Shown here: positions 54,056 through 63,332 of the stretch, in pieces
Layout of the letters: each line of letters begins with the position of its first letter
Position numbering within the stretch: position 1 is the first letter of the stretch
Assembly (NCBI RefSeq): GCF_030538695.1
Contig: NZ_JAUNTN010000009.1
Coordinates: 1-64,000, forward strand
Length of the DNA: 64,000 bases
Source of the DNA: Paracoccus sp. (in: a-proteobacteria)
Lineage (GTDB): Bacteria; Pseudomonadota; Alphaproteobacteria; Rhodobacterales; Rhodobacteraceae
Reading direction: 5' to 3'
The notes under the pieces: generated by a model
Told to the model about the DNA's origin: nothing
The model's input: the letters and a program-made list of their open reading frames with translations, nothing else
The model's database searches: none
Position numbers and translations under genes: made by a program

Positions 54056-56251
54056 ATGACCGATTTCACCATGAAGAAAGACGCCGACGGCGTCGCCATC
54101 ATCACCTGGGACGTTCCGGGCAAGTCGATGAACGTCTTGTCGATGGAGGCATGGCCTCTGCTGGAAAGCCTGATCGACGACGCGCTGGCCGATGAGGCCG
54201 TCAAGGGCATCGTCATAACCTCGGGCAAGAAAGACTTTGCCGGCGGGATGGACCTCAACGTCATCGCCAAGATGAAAGAGGGCGCGGGCGACAACCCGGC
54301 CAAGGGGCTGTTCGACGGGCTGATGTCCAGCCACGCGATCCTGCGCAAGATCGAACTGGCGGGCATGGACCCGAAAACCAAACAGGGCGGCAAGCCCATC
54401 GCTGCGGCCCTGCCCGGCACTGCGCTTGGCATCGGGCTGGAAATCCCGCTGGCCACGCATCGCATCTTTGCCGCCCCGAACCCCAAGGCCAAGATCGGCC
54501 TGCCGGAAATCAAGGTCGGCATCTTCCCCGGCATGGGCGGCACCACCCGCGTCTCGCGCCTGCTGGGCGCGATGGCGGCGGCACCGATCCTGCTGCAAGG
54601 TCAGATGATGTCGCCCGAAAAGGCCAAGGGGGCCGGGCTGATTCATGAGGTGGTAGACGATCCGGTCGCCGCCGCCCGCGAATGGGTGCTGAATGCCAAG
54701 CCCGCCGATCTGGTCAAGCCATGGGACCAGAAGGGCTGGAAAATGCCCGGTGGTGCGCCCTATCATCCGGCGGGCTTTATGACCTTCGTTGGCGCTTCAG
54801 CGATGGTGAACGGGCAGACCATGGGCGTCTATCCGGCGGCCAAGGCGATGCTCTCGGCCATTTACGAAGGTGCGCTGGTCAATTTCGACAATGCCATCAA
54901 GATCGAAGCCCGCTGGTTCACCAATGTGCTGATGAACCCTTCGTCCACGGCCATGATCCGTTCGCTGTTCATCAACAAGGAGGCGCTGGAAAAAGGTGCG
55001 AACCGTCCTGATGTGCCGGATGAAAAGGTGCAGAAGGTGGGCGTTCTCGGGGCCGGCATGATGGGCGCGGGCATCGCCTATGTCAGCGCACAGGCCGGGA
55101 TCGAGGTCGTTCTGATCGACAACACCCAGGAAGCCGCCGACCGCGGCAAGGCCCATACTGAAAGCCTGCTGGACAAGGGCATGTCCAAGGGCAAGGTCAC
55201 GGCCGAGAAGAAAACCGAAGTGCTGGCCCGCATCACCGCCACCACCGATTACGCGGCGCTGGATGGCTGTGATCTGATCGTTGAGGCCGTGTTCGAGGAC
55301 ATGGGCGTGAAAGCCGAGGTCACGAAAAAGGCCGAGGCGGTGATCCCGCCCACCGCGATCTTCGCCACCAACACATCGACCCTGCCGATCACCGAGTTGG
55401 CCCGCGCCAGCGCCCGACCGGAACAGTTCATCGGCATCCACTTCTTTTCGCCCGTCGACAAGATGCTGCTGGTCGAGATCATCAAGGGCCAGCAGACCGG
55501 CCCCCGCGCGGTGGCCAAGGCGCTCGATTTCGTGCGCCAGATCCGCAAGACGCCCATCGTGGTCAATGACGCCCGGTTCTTCTATGCCAACCGCTGCATC
55601 ATTCCCTATATCAACGAAGGTGTCCGCATGGTGGCCGAAGGCGTGAACCCCACGCTGATCGAGCAGGCCGCCAAGATGATGGGGATGCCGCTTGGCCCGC
55701 TGCAACTGATCGACGAAACCTCGATCGACCTTGGTGTGAAAATCGCCAAGGCGACCCGCGCGGCCATGGGCGACGCCTATCCCGATGAGGCCGTGGATCA
55801 GGTCGTGTTCTGGATGGCGGATCAGGGCCGCATGGGCCGCAAGGCAAACGCGGGCTTCTATGCCTATGACGACAAGGGCAAACGTCAGGGCCTCTGGGAC
55901 GGGCTGGCGGCGCAATATCCGCTGACCGCTGAACAGCCCTCGCTGGAGGAGGTCCAGAACCGCCTCTATTTCGCGCAGGTGCTGGAGGCCGTCCGCGCCT
56001 TTGAACAAGGCGTGCTGGAGGACATCCGCGAAGGCGACGTGGGAGCGATCCTCGGCTGGGGCTTCGCACCCTGGTCGGGCGGCCCGTTCAGTTGGCTGGA
56101 CATTATCGGCGCGGATAAGGCCGTGTCCATCACCGAAGACCTGACGGCCCGTTTTGGCCCGCGCTTTGCCACGCCGGACCTGCTGCGCGACCTCGCCAAA
56201 ACCGGCGAAACCTTCTATGGCCGCTATGGTCAGGGACAAAAGGCAGCATAA
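54056..56251 (+). CDS. fadJ: Enoyl-CoA hydratase/3-hydroxyacyl-CoA dehydrogenase
   Basis: Bifunctional enzyme for the second and third steps of beta-oxidation, 731 residues. The N-terminal crotonase domain (about 1-190) has SGKKDFAGGMDLNVIAK and ALPGTALGIGLEIPLA (oxyanion residues). The dehydrogenase NAD-binding domain starts VGVLGAGMMGAGIAYVSAQA at about 328, with IGIHFFSPVDKM and the C-terminal helical domain after it. It partners with the thiolase gene upstream (11-base gap, GGAGG). Full length for the FadB/FadJ family. Confidence 0.94.
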   Translation: MTDFTMKKDADGVAIITWDVPGKSMNVLSMEAWPLLESLIDDALADEAVKGIVITSGKKDFAGGMDLNVIAKMKEGAGDNPAKGLFDGLMSSHAILRKIELAGMDPKTKQGGKPIAAALPGTALGIGLEIPLATHRIFAAPNPKAKIGLPEIKVGIFPGMGGTTRVSRLLGAMAAAPILLQGQMMSPEKAKGAGLIHEVVDDPVAAAREWVLNAKPADLVKPWDQKGWKMPGGAPYHPAGFMTFVGASAMVNGQTMGVYPAAKAMLSAIYEGALVNFDNAIKIEARWFTNVLMNPSSTAMIRSLFINKEALEKGANRPDVPDEKVQKVGVLGAGMMGAGIAYVSAQAGIEVVLIDNTQEAADRGKAHTESLLDKGMSKGKVTAEKKTEVLARITATTDYAALDGCDLIVEAVFEDMGVKAEVTKKAEAVIPPTAIFATNTSTLPITELARASARPEQFIGIHFFSPVDKMLLVEIIKGQQTGPRAVAKALDFVRQIRKTPIVVNDARFFYANRCIIPYINEGVRMVAEGVNPTLIEQAAKMMGMPLGPLQLIDETSIDLGVKIAKATRAAMGDAYPDEAVDQVVFWMADQGRMGRKANAGFYAYDDKGKRQGLWDGLAAQYPLTAEQPSLEEVQNRLYFAQVLEAVRAFEQGVLEDIREGDVGAILGWGFAPWSGGPFSWLDIIGADKAVSITEDLTARFGPRFATPDLLRDLAKTGETFYGRYGQGQKAA

Positions 56252-56255
56252 GCCT

Positions 56256-56302
56256 TTCTTCTTCATCAAAATATCCCGGGGGTCCGGGGGCAGCGCCCCC
56301 GG
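56256..56302 (+). repeat. TTCTTC-type core element with hairpin
   Basis: Core at 56256-56276, five bases after the fadJ stop codon, followed by a hairpin at 56284-56302 (CCGGGGGC, loop AGC, GCCCCCGG). Same layout as the copy at 52702. Confidence 0.8.
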
Positions 56303-56310
56303 TCCTTTCC

Positions 56311-56327
56311 GTTCCGCAAGACGGAAC
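56311..56327. other. Inverted repeat GTTCCG-N5-CGGAAC
   Basis: A perfect 6-bp inverted repeat separated by CAAGA, 97 bases before the telA start. It could be an operator or a small hairpin; no known regulator site matches it exactly. Confidence 0.35.
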
Positions 56328-56345
56328 TTTCCGCCATCTATCCCG

Positions 56346-56373
56346 TTGAATGATCGTGAAATCGGCCTATGCT
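56346..56373 (+). promoter_or_regulatory. Candidate sigma-70 promoter for telA
   Basis: TTGAAT at 56346-56351 and TATGCT at 56368-56373 with a 16-base spacer, 50 bases upstream of the telA start. Read by eye, without statistics. Confidence 0.35.
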
Positions 56374-56423
56374 CTGCGCCGAATTGGCCCATATCATCAA
56401 GCCTGCATATTCAGGGGATACCC

Positions 56424-57599
56424 ATGACCACCGAAACCCAACGCCGCGCCGAAGCCGCGCTTCAGGACATCGAAGACGTGACCGCCGTGGTTCTGCCCGA
56501 ACCCGTGGGCGACATCGTGCCGCTGCAACAGGCCGAACCACAGCAAGCCGAAGCGATCCGCCGCCGCATGGATGAGATCAACCTGCGCGATTCCGGTTCC
56601 ATCGTCCGCTTTGGTTCAGGCGCTCAGGCCAAGCTGCAAGAGATCAGCCAGTCGATGCTGGCCGATGTCAAGAACAAGGACGTTGGTCCGGCGGGTGAAT
56701 CGCTGCGCAATATCGTCACCACCATCCGCGGCTTTTCGGTCAGCGAACTAGACGTGCGCCGCGAACGCTCATGGTGGGAAAAACTGCTGGGCCGCGCCGC
56801 GCCTTTCGCCCGTTTCGTGGCGAATTACGAACAGGTGCAGGGCCAGATCGACAAGATCACCATGGATCTGGAGCGCCATGAGTCGGTGCTGCTGAAAGAC
56901 ATCAAATCGCTGGACGTGCTGTATCAGCGCACGCTTGAGTTCTACGATGAGCTTGCCCTTTATATCGCCGCCGGTGAGGCCAAGCTGGCCGAGATGGACA
57001 GCAAGGACATCCCCGCCAAAGAGGCCGAGGTTCAGGCCGCTGGTCAGGATCAGCAGGTGATGGAGGCGCAGGAATTGCGCGACCTGCGCAGCATCCGCGA
57101 CGATCTGGAACGCCGCGTCCATGACCTGAAACTGACCCGTCAGGTCACGATGCAATCGCTGCCCTCGATCCGGCTGGTGCAGGAAAACGACAAATCGCTG
57201 GTGACGAAAATCAACAGCACGCTGGTGAACACGGTGCCGCTGTGGGAAACCCAACTGGCACAGGCCGTCACCATCCAGCGCAGCGCCGAGGCTGCCCGCG
57301 CGGTCAAGGGGGCAACCGACCTGACCAACGACCTGCTGACCGCCAATGCCAAGAACCTGCGCACTGCGAACCAGCAGATCCGCACGGAAATGGAGCGCGG
57401 CATTTTCGACATCGAGGCCGTGCGCACCGCGAACGCCGAACTGATCGCCACCATCGAGGATTCCCTGCGCATCGCGGATGAGGGCAAGGCCCGTCGCGCC
57501 GCTGCCGAGGAAGACCTGCAAAAGATGGAAGTCGAACTGCGCGACACGCTGGCCGCCGCCCGTGCGCGTTCGGCGGGTCCGAACCAGCCGCAGGCCTGA
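56424..57599 (+). CDS. telA: Toxic anion resistance protein TelA
   Basis: A 391-residue, almost all helical cytoplasmic protein of the TelA/YaaN family. Conserved segments are RSWWEKLLGRAAPFARFVANYEQ-like (about 112-135), GQIDKITMDLERHESVLLKD, and the C-terminal SALVNTVPLWETQLAQA-like region (here STLVNTVPLWETQLAQAV) with QRSAEAARAVKGATDLTNDLL. TelA members raise resistance to tellurite and to cell-wall-active agents and sit at the membrane with SPFH-type proteins. GGGGAT precedes the ATG. First gene of the telA/DUF2927/SPFH-GYF/zinc-ribbon cluster. Confidence 0.9.
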   Translation: MTTETQRRAEAALQDIEDVTAVVLPEPVGDIVPLQQAEPQQAEAIRRRMDEINLRDSGSIVRFGSGAQAKLQEISQSMLADVKNKDVGPAGESLRNIVTTIRGFSVSELDVRRERSWWEKLLGRAAPFARFVANYEQVQGQIDKITMDLERHESVLLKDIKSLDVLYQRTLEFYDELALYIAAGEAKLAEMDSKDIPAKEAEVQAAGQDQQVMEAQELRDLRSIRDDLERRVHDLKLTRQVTMQSLPSIRLVQENDKSLVTKINSTLVNTVPLWETQLAQAVTIQRSAEAARAVKGATDLTNDLLTANAKNLRTANQQIRTEMERGIFDIEAVRTANAELIATIEDSLRIADEGKARRAAAEEDLQKMEVELRDTLAAARARSAGPNQPQA

Positions 57600-57601
57600 T
57601 C

Positions 57602-58651
57602 TTGGCTGCGCGTTTATCCGCGCTGAACTTGTGTGCGCGGCAGGCTTTGCTTGCCGCGCCGCTGGCGGCTTTGGTGGCCTGCACCGCGTCAGAACCGCCC
57701 CCTGCCCCCGAACCGCCGCAATCCGCCCGCCCCGAGGCACGCCCGGATCTCTCCGCCCCGGCCCCTGATCCGACCCCGGATCTGGCGGCCATGCGGCAGG
57801 CCCGAGCCACGACAGCCACCACCCGCAATGCCGCGCCGCAATCTGAAACCAGCCGTCAGATGGCGCGGCTGTTTGCGGGTGCGCAGGCCAGCTTTCTGGC
57901 GCGCGGGCTGATGCGGCAGGACCGCGAGCCAAAGGACGCGCCCTTCACCGCCGATGATCTGGCCCGCAATTTTGTCCAGATTGCCCTGCATGATGAATAC
58001 ACCCGCCAGAATGGCAGGCTGGTCGCCCAAACCCGCGCCGCGCCGCTGCGCCGCTGGCAAGACCCGATTACCATGCAAGTGGTCTTTGGCAACAGTGTGC
58101 CGGACGCACAGCGCAACCGCGACGGCGCCGATATTGCCGGCTTCGCGGCGCGGCTGTCCTCGGTTTCGGGGCATCCAATCCGCATGGGCCAATCGGGCGC
58201 CAATTTCGTGACCCTGATCTTGTCCGAGGACGAACGCCGTGCCATCGGCCCGCGCCTGCGCCAGCTCGTTCCCGACATTCCGCCCGCGGATATTGCCGCG
58301 ATTCAGGATCTTTCGGCACAAAATTACTGCACCGTTTTCGCCTATTCGCGAGACGGCAGTGCCGCCTATGCCAAGGCGGTGGCGGTGATCCGGGCTGAGC
58401 TTCCCGACCGGCTGCGGCTGTCCTGTATCCATGAGGAGCTGGCGCAGGGTATGGGGCTGGCCAATGACAGCCCTGCCGCCCGGCCCTCGATCTTCAACGA
58501 TGACGAAGAATTCGCCCTGCTGACCCGGCATGACGAATTGTTGCTGAAAATGCTCTATGATCCCCGCCTGCGCCCCGGCATGACCGAGGCACAGGCCACC
58601 CCCATCATTCGCCAGATCGCCGGGGAACTTATCCCCCGCGCCGCGAATTAA
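57602..58651 (+). CDS. DUF2927 lipoprotein
   Basis: A 349-residue exported lipoprotein: signal LLAAPLAALVAC with lipobox cysteine at residue 27, a Pro/Ala-rich linker (about 30-65), then a DUF2927 domain (about 110-340) with LARNFVQIALHDEY, LSCIHEELAQGMGLANDS and FNDDEEFALLTRHDELLLKMLY. The CIHEELAQGMG stretch with His and paired Glu suggests a metalloprotease-like site, but the family is uncharacterised. Start is TTG, two bases after the telA stop codon; a long signal sequence supports it. Links the cytoplasmic TelA to the cell surface. Confidence 0.82.
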   Translation: MAARLSALNLCARQALLAAPLAALVACTASEPPPAPEPPQSARPEARPDLSAPAPDPTPDLAAMRQARATTATTRNAAPQSETSRQMARLFAGAQASFLARGLMRQDREPKDAPFTADDLARNFVQIALHDEYTRQNGRLVAQTRAAPLRRWQDPITMQVVFGNSVPDAQRNRDGADIAGFAARLSSVSGHPIRMGQSGANFVTLILSEDERRAIGPRLRQLVPDIPPADIAAIQDLSAQNYCTVFAYSRDGSAAYAKAVAVIRAELPDRLRLSCIHEELAQGMGLANDSPAARPSIFNDDEEFALLTRHDELLLKMLYDPRLRPGMTEAQATPIIRQIAGELIPRAAN

Positions 58652-58675
58652 AGAACGACATCAACGGAGGCGCAG

Positions 58676-59827
58676 ATGGCCCTTTTCAACATCCTTGGCG
58701 GCGAATTCATCGACGTGATCGAATGGGTGGACAACACCCGCGACACGATGGTCTGGCGCTATGAAACCGTCGGCCGGGCGATCAAATACGGCGCCAAGCT
58801 GACCGTGCGTGAAGGTCAGGCGGCGGTTTTCGTGCATGAAGGGCAACTGGCCGATGTGTTCGGACCGGGCCTCTATATGCTGGAAACCAACAACCTGCCG
58901 GTGCTGACCCGCTTGCAGCACTGGGACCACGGCTTCCGCAGCCCGTTCAAATCCGAGATTTATTTCGTCAACACCACGCGCTTCAACAACCAGAAATGGG
59001 GGACGCGCAATCCGATCATCGCCCGCGACCCCGAGTTCGGCCCGGTCCGCCTGCGCGCCTTTGGCACCTATTCCATGCGCGTCACCGACCCCGGCCTGTT
59101 CATGCGCGAAATCGTCGGAACGGATGGTGAGTTCACCAGCGACGAGATCAGCTTTCAACTGCGCAACGTGATCGTGCAGGAGTTCTCGCGCATGATCGCC
59201 GGTTCCGGCATCCCGGTGCTGGATATGGCCGCCAATACCGACCAGCTTGGCAAGATGGTGGCCAAGGCGATTGCGCCCACGGTCTCGGCCTATGGTCTGA
59301 CCATCCCCGAGTTTTACATCGAAAACATCAGCCTGCCCGATGAGGTCGAGAAGATGCTGGACAAGCGCACCAGCATTGGCATCGTCGGGGATCTGGACCG
59401 TTTCAATCAATATGCCATGGGCGAGGCGATGCTGAACAGCGCCAACCAGCCCGGCGGCGGTGGGCTGGCCAGCGGCATGGGTGCCGGAATGGGCGCGGCC
59501 ATGGGCATGAATATGGCCCGGCAGATGCAGCCGCAGACCGGCTATTCCGGGCCATGGGGAACCGCGCCTGCGCAAGCCGCACAGACCACGCCGCCACCGC
59601 TGCCGCAAGCCAAGGCGGAAACCGTCTGGCATATCGCCCGTGACGGTCAGGCCGAAGGCCCCTATAGCCGCGCCGATCTTGGCCGCATGGTCCGCGACGG
59701 CGGTTTTGCCCGCGAAACGCTGGTTTGGGCACCCGGTCAGGACGGCTGGCACGAGGCTGACGAAGTTGCGGAACTGGCGCAACTGTTCACCATCGCGCCC
59801 CCGCCACCGCCGCTGCCCAAGGCATAA
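58676..59827 (+). CDS. SPFH-domain protein with C-terminal GYF domain
   Basis: A 383-residue protein. Residues about 20-250 are an SPFH/Band-7 domain of the YdjI group (virion-core-like), without a membrane helix. A Gly/Met-rich linker follows (about 258-285). The C-terminal GYF_2 domain spans 316-371, with the G328-P-Y motif in AEGPYSRADLGRM, and the chain ends in a proline run (APPPPPLPKA). SPFH proteins form membrane-bound cages or scaffolds; GYF domains bind proline-rich peptides. GGAGGCGCAG precedes the ATG. In Bacillus, YdjI recruits PspA to the membrane with YdjG/YdjH. Confidence 0.88.
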   Translation: MALFNILGGEFIDVIEWVDNTRDTMVWRYETVGRAIKYGAKLTVREGQAAVFVHEGQLADVFGPGLYMLETNNLPVLTRLQHWDHGFRSPFKSEIYFVNTTRFNNQKWGTRNPIIARDPEFGPVRLRAFGTYSMRVTDPGLFMREIVGTDGEFTSDEISFQLRNVIVQEFSRMIAGSGIPVLDMAANTDQLGKMVAKAIAPTVSAYGLTIPEFYIENISLPDEVEKMLDKRTSIGIVGDLDRFNQYAMGEAMLNSANQPGGGGLASGMGAGMGAAMGMNMARQMQPQTGYSGPWGTAPAQAAQTTPPPLPQAKAETVWHIARDGQAEGPYSRADLGRMVRDGGFARETLVWAPGQDGWHEADEVAELAQLFTIAPPPPPLPKA

Positions 59828-59836
59828 GCCGCGCCG

Positions 59837-61114
59837 ATGCCGACGCCGCCAAGCGAATATCGCTATCCCTGCGAAAGCTGCGGGGGCAGCCTGCAATTCG
59901 CGCCGGGTCAGAATGTGCTGATCTGCCCCTATTGCGGGCATGAACAGCACATTCCGCAAGGCGCGCATCGCGCCCCCGCCCGGCAACAGACCGGCGGGGC
60001 CGAAGGCGCGGATGTGCTGCTGCGCGACCCCAGCACGGGCCGCGCCCTGCAATGGGACGCACAGCATAAATCGCCGGAATTGCGGGAAATCCCGCTGGCG
60101 CAAGGGCTAAAGCTGGATGCCAATTCCGATCTGACGCAGGTTATCCGCACCCTGTCCTGCCCGAATTGCGGCGCCAAGATCGAGGTGGACAGCGACCGCC
60201 ACGCCACCGACTGCCCATTCTGCGCCACGCCGGTGGTTACGGATACCGGCCAGACCCGTCAGATCAAACCGCAGGGTGTGCTGCCCTTTGTGCTGGCCGA
60301 GGAACAGGCCCGCGCCGCGATGGAGGACTGGCTGGGCAGTCTTTGGTTCGCCCCTTCGGGCCTGACGGCCTATGCCCGGCGCGGGCGGCGGATGACCGGG
60401 GTCTATTCGCCTTTCTGGACCTTTGATGCACAAACCGCCAGCCAATACAGCGGGATGCGCGGCGATGCCTATTATGAAACGGTCTGGGTCACGCAAACCG
60501 TCAACGGCCGCACCCAAAGGGTTCAGCAACAGGTCCGCAAGATCCGCTGGACCCCGGTTTCAGGCCAGGTTTCGCGGCATTTCAACGATGTGCTGGTGCT
60601 GGCCTCTGGCTCGCTGCCGCGCAAGTTCTCGGACGGGCTGACCCCTTGGGACTTGTCGCATCTGGTGGATTACCGTCCCGAATATCTGGTCGGGTTCGAG
60701 GCCGAGGGCTACACGATCCCGCTGGCCGACGGCCATGGCATTGCCCGGCAGGAAATGGCCGGAGTGATCGCCATGGATGTGCGCCGCGCCATCGGCGGTG
60801 ATGCCCAACAGGTCAGCGCCATCAACACCCGCCACAGCGACGAAAGTTTCAAACACATCCTGCTGCCGATCTGGACTGCCGCCTATAAATACAACGGCAA
60901 AAGCTATCGCTTTACCGTCAACGGCCAGACCGGGCGGGTTCAGGGCGAACGCCCCTATTCCGCATGGAAAATCGCGCTGGCGGTGCTGCTGGCGCTGATC
61001 GTGGTGGCGGCGCTGCTGTTTGCTGCGAATGAGACCGGCTATGTCCAGTTCGACACGGGCGGCGGCCTCTCGGGCGGCTATTCCAGCGGCGGATATGTGA
61101 TTCGGGGCTATTAG
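59837..61114 (+). CDS. Double zinc-ribbon membrane protein (YdjG-like)
   Basis: A 425-residue protein with two N-terminal zinc ribbons: Cys12, Cys15, Cys30, Cys33, and Cys108, Cys111, Cys126, Cys129. A large beta-rich central part (about 150-365) and one membrane helix at about 376-398 follow, then a short tail rich in Gly and Ser. It resembles proteins annotated as TFIIB-type zinc-ribbon or primosomal N'-like, and by layout Bacillus YdjG. It begins 9 bases after the SPFH gene stop codon and probably forms a membrane complex with it. Confidence 0.85.
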   Translation: MPTPPSEYRYPCESCGGSLQFAPGQNVLICPYCGHEQHIPQGAHRAPARQQTGGAEGADVLLRDPSTGRALQWDAQHKSPELREIPLAQGLKLDANSDLTQVIRTLSCPNCGAKIEVDSDRHATDCPFCATPVVTDTGQTRQIKPQGVLPFVLAEEQARAAMEDWLGSLWFAPSGLTAYARRGRRMTGVYSPFWTFDAQTASQYSGMRGDAYYETVWVTQTVNGRTQRVQQQVRKIRWTPVSGQVSRHFNDVLVLASGSLPRKFSDGLTPWDLSHLVDYRPEYLVGFEAEGYTIPLADGHGIARQEMAGVIAMDVRRAIGGDAQQVSAINTRHSDESFKHILLPIWTAAYKYNGKSYRFTVNGQTGRVQGERPYSAWKIALAVLLALIVVAALLFAANETGYVQFDTGGGLSGGYSSGGYVIRGY

Positions 61115-61161
61115 CGGGCTTGGTTTATCGCTAACAAGACCGCCAGAATCACGAGGTCCAC

Positions 61162-62097
61162 ATGATCCTTTGCGCAGGCGAATCGCTGATCGACATGGTG
61201 CCGCAGGATGGTCATTTCACGCCCCTGCCCGGTGGCGCGGTCATGAACACCGCCATTGCGCTGGCGCGGCTTGGCGCACCGACAGCCTATCTCTGGCCGA
61301 TTTCACGGGATCCCTTTGGCGAGGCGCTGCTGCGCTCGCTGGCCGAGGCCGGGGTGAACACGGATTTCTGCCCGCGCAGCGACCGGCTGACCACGCTGGC
61401 CTTCGTCAGCCTGATTGGGGGCGAGGCGCGTTACAGCTTTTATGACGAAGGTTCCGCCGGACGGATGCTGGCGGCCAGAGACCTGCCCCAACGTCTGGAC
61501 GGGGTTCAGGCGCTGTTCGCGGGCGGGATCAGCCTTGTGCCAGATCCCTGCGGTGCCGCCGTCGAGGCATTGCTGACCCGCGAGGCTGCCAACCTGCCGG
61601 TCATGCTGGACCCCAACATCCGGCCGTTTTTCGTGCAGGATGAACCCGCCTATCGCGCCCGGCTGGACCGGCTGTTTGCGCTGGCGGATGTGGTCAAGCT
61701 GTCCACCGACGATCTGGACTGGCTGTTCCCCGACCTGTCGCCCGAGGCTGCCGCAGCCAAGGTTCTTGCGCGCGGTCCGCAGATCGTGCTGCTGACCGGC
61801 GGCGATAAAGGTGCCACCGCCATCTGGTCCCACGACCCGGTTTCGGCCCCTGCCTTTCAGGTCGAGGTTGCCGACACGATCGGCGCGGGCGACACGTTCA
61901 ACGCCGGTTTCCTGACCAGCCTGCACCGCGACGGGTTGCTGACCAAAGCCGCCCTTGCGACGCTGCCGCCCGAGGCCCTGCTGCGGGCGCTGATGCTGGG
62001 GGCAAAGGCCGCCTCGGTCACGGTCTCACGCGCGGGCGCGAATCCCCCCTGGGCGCATGAGATCACGCTTGACGAATCAGGCACAAACAGCCCTTGA
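61162..62097 (+). CDS. PfkB family carbohydrate kinase (fructokinase type)
   Basis: A 311-residue sugar kinase of the ribokinase/PfkB fold. It opens with ILCAGESLIDMVPQ, carries PGGAVMNTAIALARLG (substrate site) and the PfkB signature DTIGAGDTFNAGF with the catalytic Asp. The order and the absence of a second signature favour fructokinase, but 2-keto-3-deoxygluconate or other sugars are possible. The gene stands alone; no sugar transporter is nearby. Confidence 0.85.
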   Translation: MILCAGESLIDMVPQDGHFTPLPGGAVMNTAIALARLGAPTAYLWPISRDPFGEALLRSLAEAGVNTDFCPRSDRLTTLAFVSLIGGEARYSFYDEGSAGRMLAARDLPQRLDGVQALFAGGISLVPDPCGAAVEALLTREAANLPVMLDPNIRPFFVQDEPAYRARLDRLFALADVVKLSTDDLDWLFPDLSPEAAAAKVLARGPQIVLLTGGDKGATAIWSHDPVSAPAFQVEVADTIGAGDTFNAGFLTSLHRDGLLTKAALATLPPEALLRALMLGAKAASVTVSRAGANPPWAHEITLDESGTNSP

Positions 62098-62276
62098 TGG
62101 CAGAACTGGCCTGTATTTCAGCATGTTGCGCGACGATCCGCCCCATCCGGCCAGCCCGCAATCATTCATTGAAAAACCAACGGGTTAATAACAGACGCCC
62201 CTGCCCGCCTTGGTATGCAAATCCGGTATATATATAATTTTAAGCATTTTTCTGGAACAAAGCCGCAGCGTCGTCG

Positions 62277-62305
62277 TTGACTCGGAACGATTGAAGCAGC
62301 AATCT
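62277..62305 (+). promoter_or_regulatory. Candidate promoter upstream of ihfA
   Basis: TTGACT at 62277-62282 and CAATCT at 62300-62305 with a 17-base spacer, 28 bases before the ihfA start. The -35 box is good, the -10 box is weak. The 236-base gap before ihfA is unusually AT-rich near 62225-62250 (a TATATATATAA run), which may be an upstream activating or architectural site. Confidence 0.3.
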
Positions 62306-62333
62306 TAGTCCCAAGCCAAACAAGGTGAACCGT

Positions 62334-62639
62334 ATGAGTGACAAGACCCTGACCCGTATGGATTTGGCCGAAGCCGTCTTTCGTGACGTTGGCCTGTCGC
62401 GTCACGAATCGGCGCAGCTTGTGGAAAGCGTCCTTGGCCATATCTCGGACGCGCTGGTGCGTGGCGAACAGGTCAAGATTTCGTCCTTTGGCACCTTCTC
62501 GATCCGCGACAAGAACGAGCGCATCGGGCGCAACCCCAAAACCGGGGAAGAAGTCCCGATCACCCCGCGCCGGGTGCTGTCCTTCCGCCCCTCGAACCTG
62601 ATGAAAGACCGTGTGGCGGCGGGCAACAAGGGGCGCTAA
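62334..62639 (+). CDS. ihfA: Integration host factor subunit alpha
   Basis: A 101-residue DNA-bending protein that pairs with IhfB. It has [21 protein letters not shown] at the N terminus, [22 protein letters not shown] (the DNA-binding arm start with the Gly-Arg-Asn-Pro tip) and the conserved ending. AAGGTGA precedes the ATG at 62334; an in-frame ATG three codons earlier is possible. The MerR gene follows after 6 bases, the standard order in alphaproteobacteria. Confidence 0.96.
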   Translation: MSDKTLTRMDLAEAVFRDVGLSRHESAQLVESVLGHISDALVRGEQVKISSFGTFSIRDKNERIGRNPKTGEEVPITPRRVLSFRPSNLMKDRVAAGNKGR

Positions 62640-62645
62640 CCCCGT

Positions 62646-63215
62646 ATGAACAAGGCCCCCGACGCATTCCGCTCTATCGGAGAGGTCTCTCAGGCCGTCG
62701 GGGTCGCGCCGCATGTGTTGCGCTATTGGGAAGAACAATTCACCCAGCTTTCCCCTGTAAAACGCCGCGATGGTCGGCGTTATTACCGCCCCGAAGATGT
62801 GGCGCTGGTCGCCGGTCTGGTCGAGGTGCTGCGCGAAGAAGGGCTGACCATCCGCGGTGCGAAAAAGCTGTTGGCCAAGGATCGCGGTGCGGCGGTGCGC
62901 CAGCGCGGGCTTGTGCGGCTTGGGCTGGCGGAACCCGCAACAGAATCGCCCGCAACACCCCAGCCCGCCGTCAAAGTCAGCAAACCCCCGGCCGGGCCTG
63001 CAGCAGCCAAGCCGCGCAAACCCCTGCGCAAGACCGTCGAATCTGAAACCCTGCCCCTGTTCCCCGAGTTGGAGCCAGCCCCGGCCGCCCCGACCCACAC
63101 CGATCTTCTGCCGCTTTTGGCCGATGTGGCCGCACGGCTGCGCGACTGGCCCGAGGCCCGCGCACTGCCCAAGGATCTGATACAGATTCACCGCCTGCTG
63201 CGCGAAATGCAGTAA
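62646..63215 (+). CDS. MerR family transcriptional regulator 3 (ihfA-linked)
   Basis: A 189-residue regulator. The MerR DNA-binding part is at about 10-80 (IGEVSQAVGVAPHVLRYWEEQF and RRYYRPEDVALVAGLVEVL). A long Pro/Ala/Lys-rich linker (about 90-140) leads to a helical end with LLPLLADVAARLRDWPEA. The linker is low complexity. Conserved gene order (ihfA then this MerR gene) is widespread in alphaproteobacteria, often followed by tRNA-Pro, as here. Target genes are not known. Confidence 0.9.
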   Translation: MNKAPDAFRSIGEVSQAVGVAPHVLRYWEEQFTQLSPVKRRDGRRYYRPEDVALVAGLVEVLREEGLTIRGAKKLLAKDRGAAVRQRGLVRLGLAEPATESPATPQPAVKVSKPPAGPAAAKPRKPLRKTVESETLPLFPELEPAPAAPTHTDLLPLLADVAARLRDWPEARALPKDLIQIHRLLREMQ

Positions 63216-63332
63216 CCCCATGCCGCCTTGCCCTGCCGTCATGTCACTGCAATATTTTCGCCCAATCAGGCCAATATTTCGCCTTTCGGGCCTTGTGTCC
63301 CCCCGCTGCTTCGCCCTATATGGCCGACGTGT

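Noticed and set aside
54797..56392. 531-codon minus-strand open frame opposite fadJ
   Set aside because: Antisense shadow of a complete FadJ; no domain, GH/LR-rich composition.
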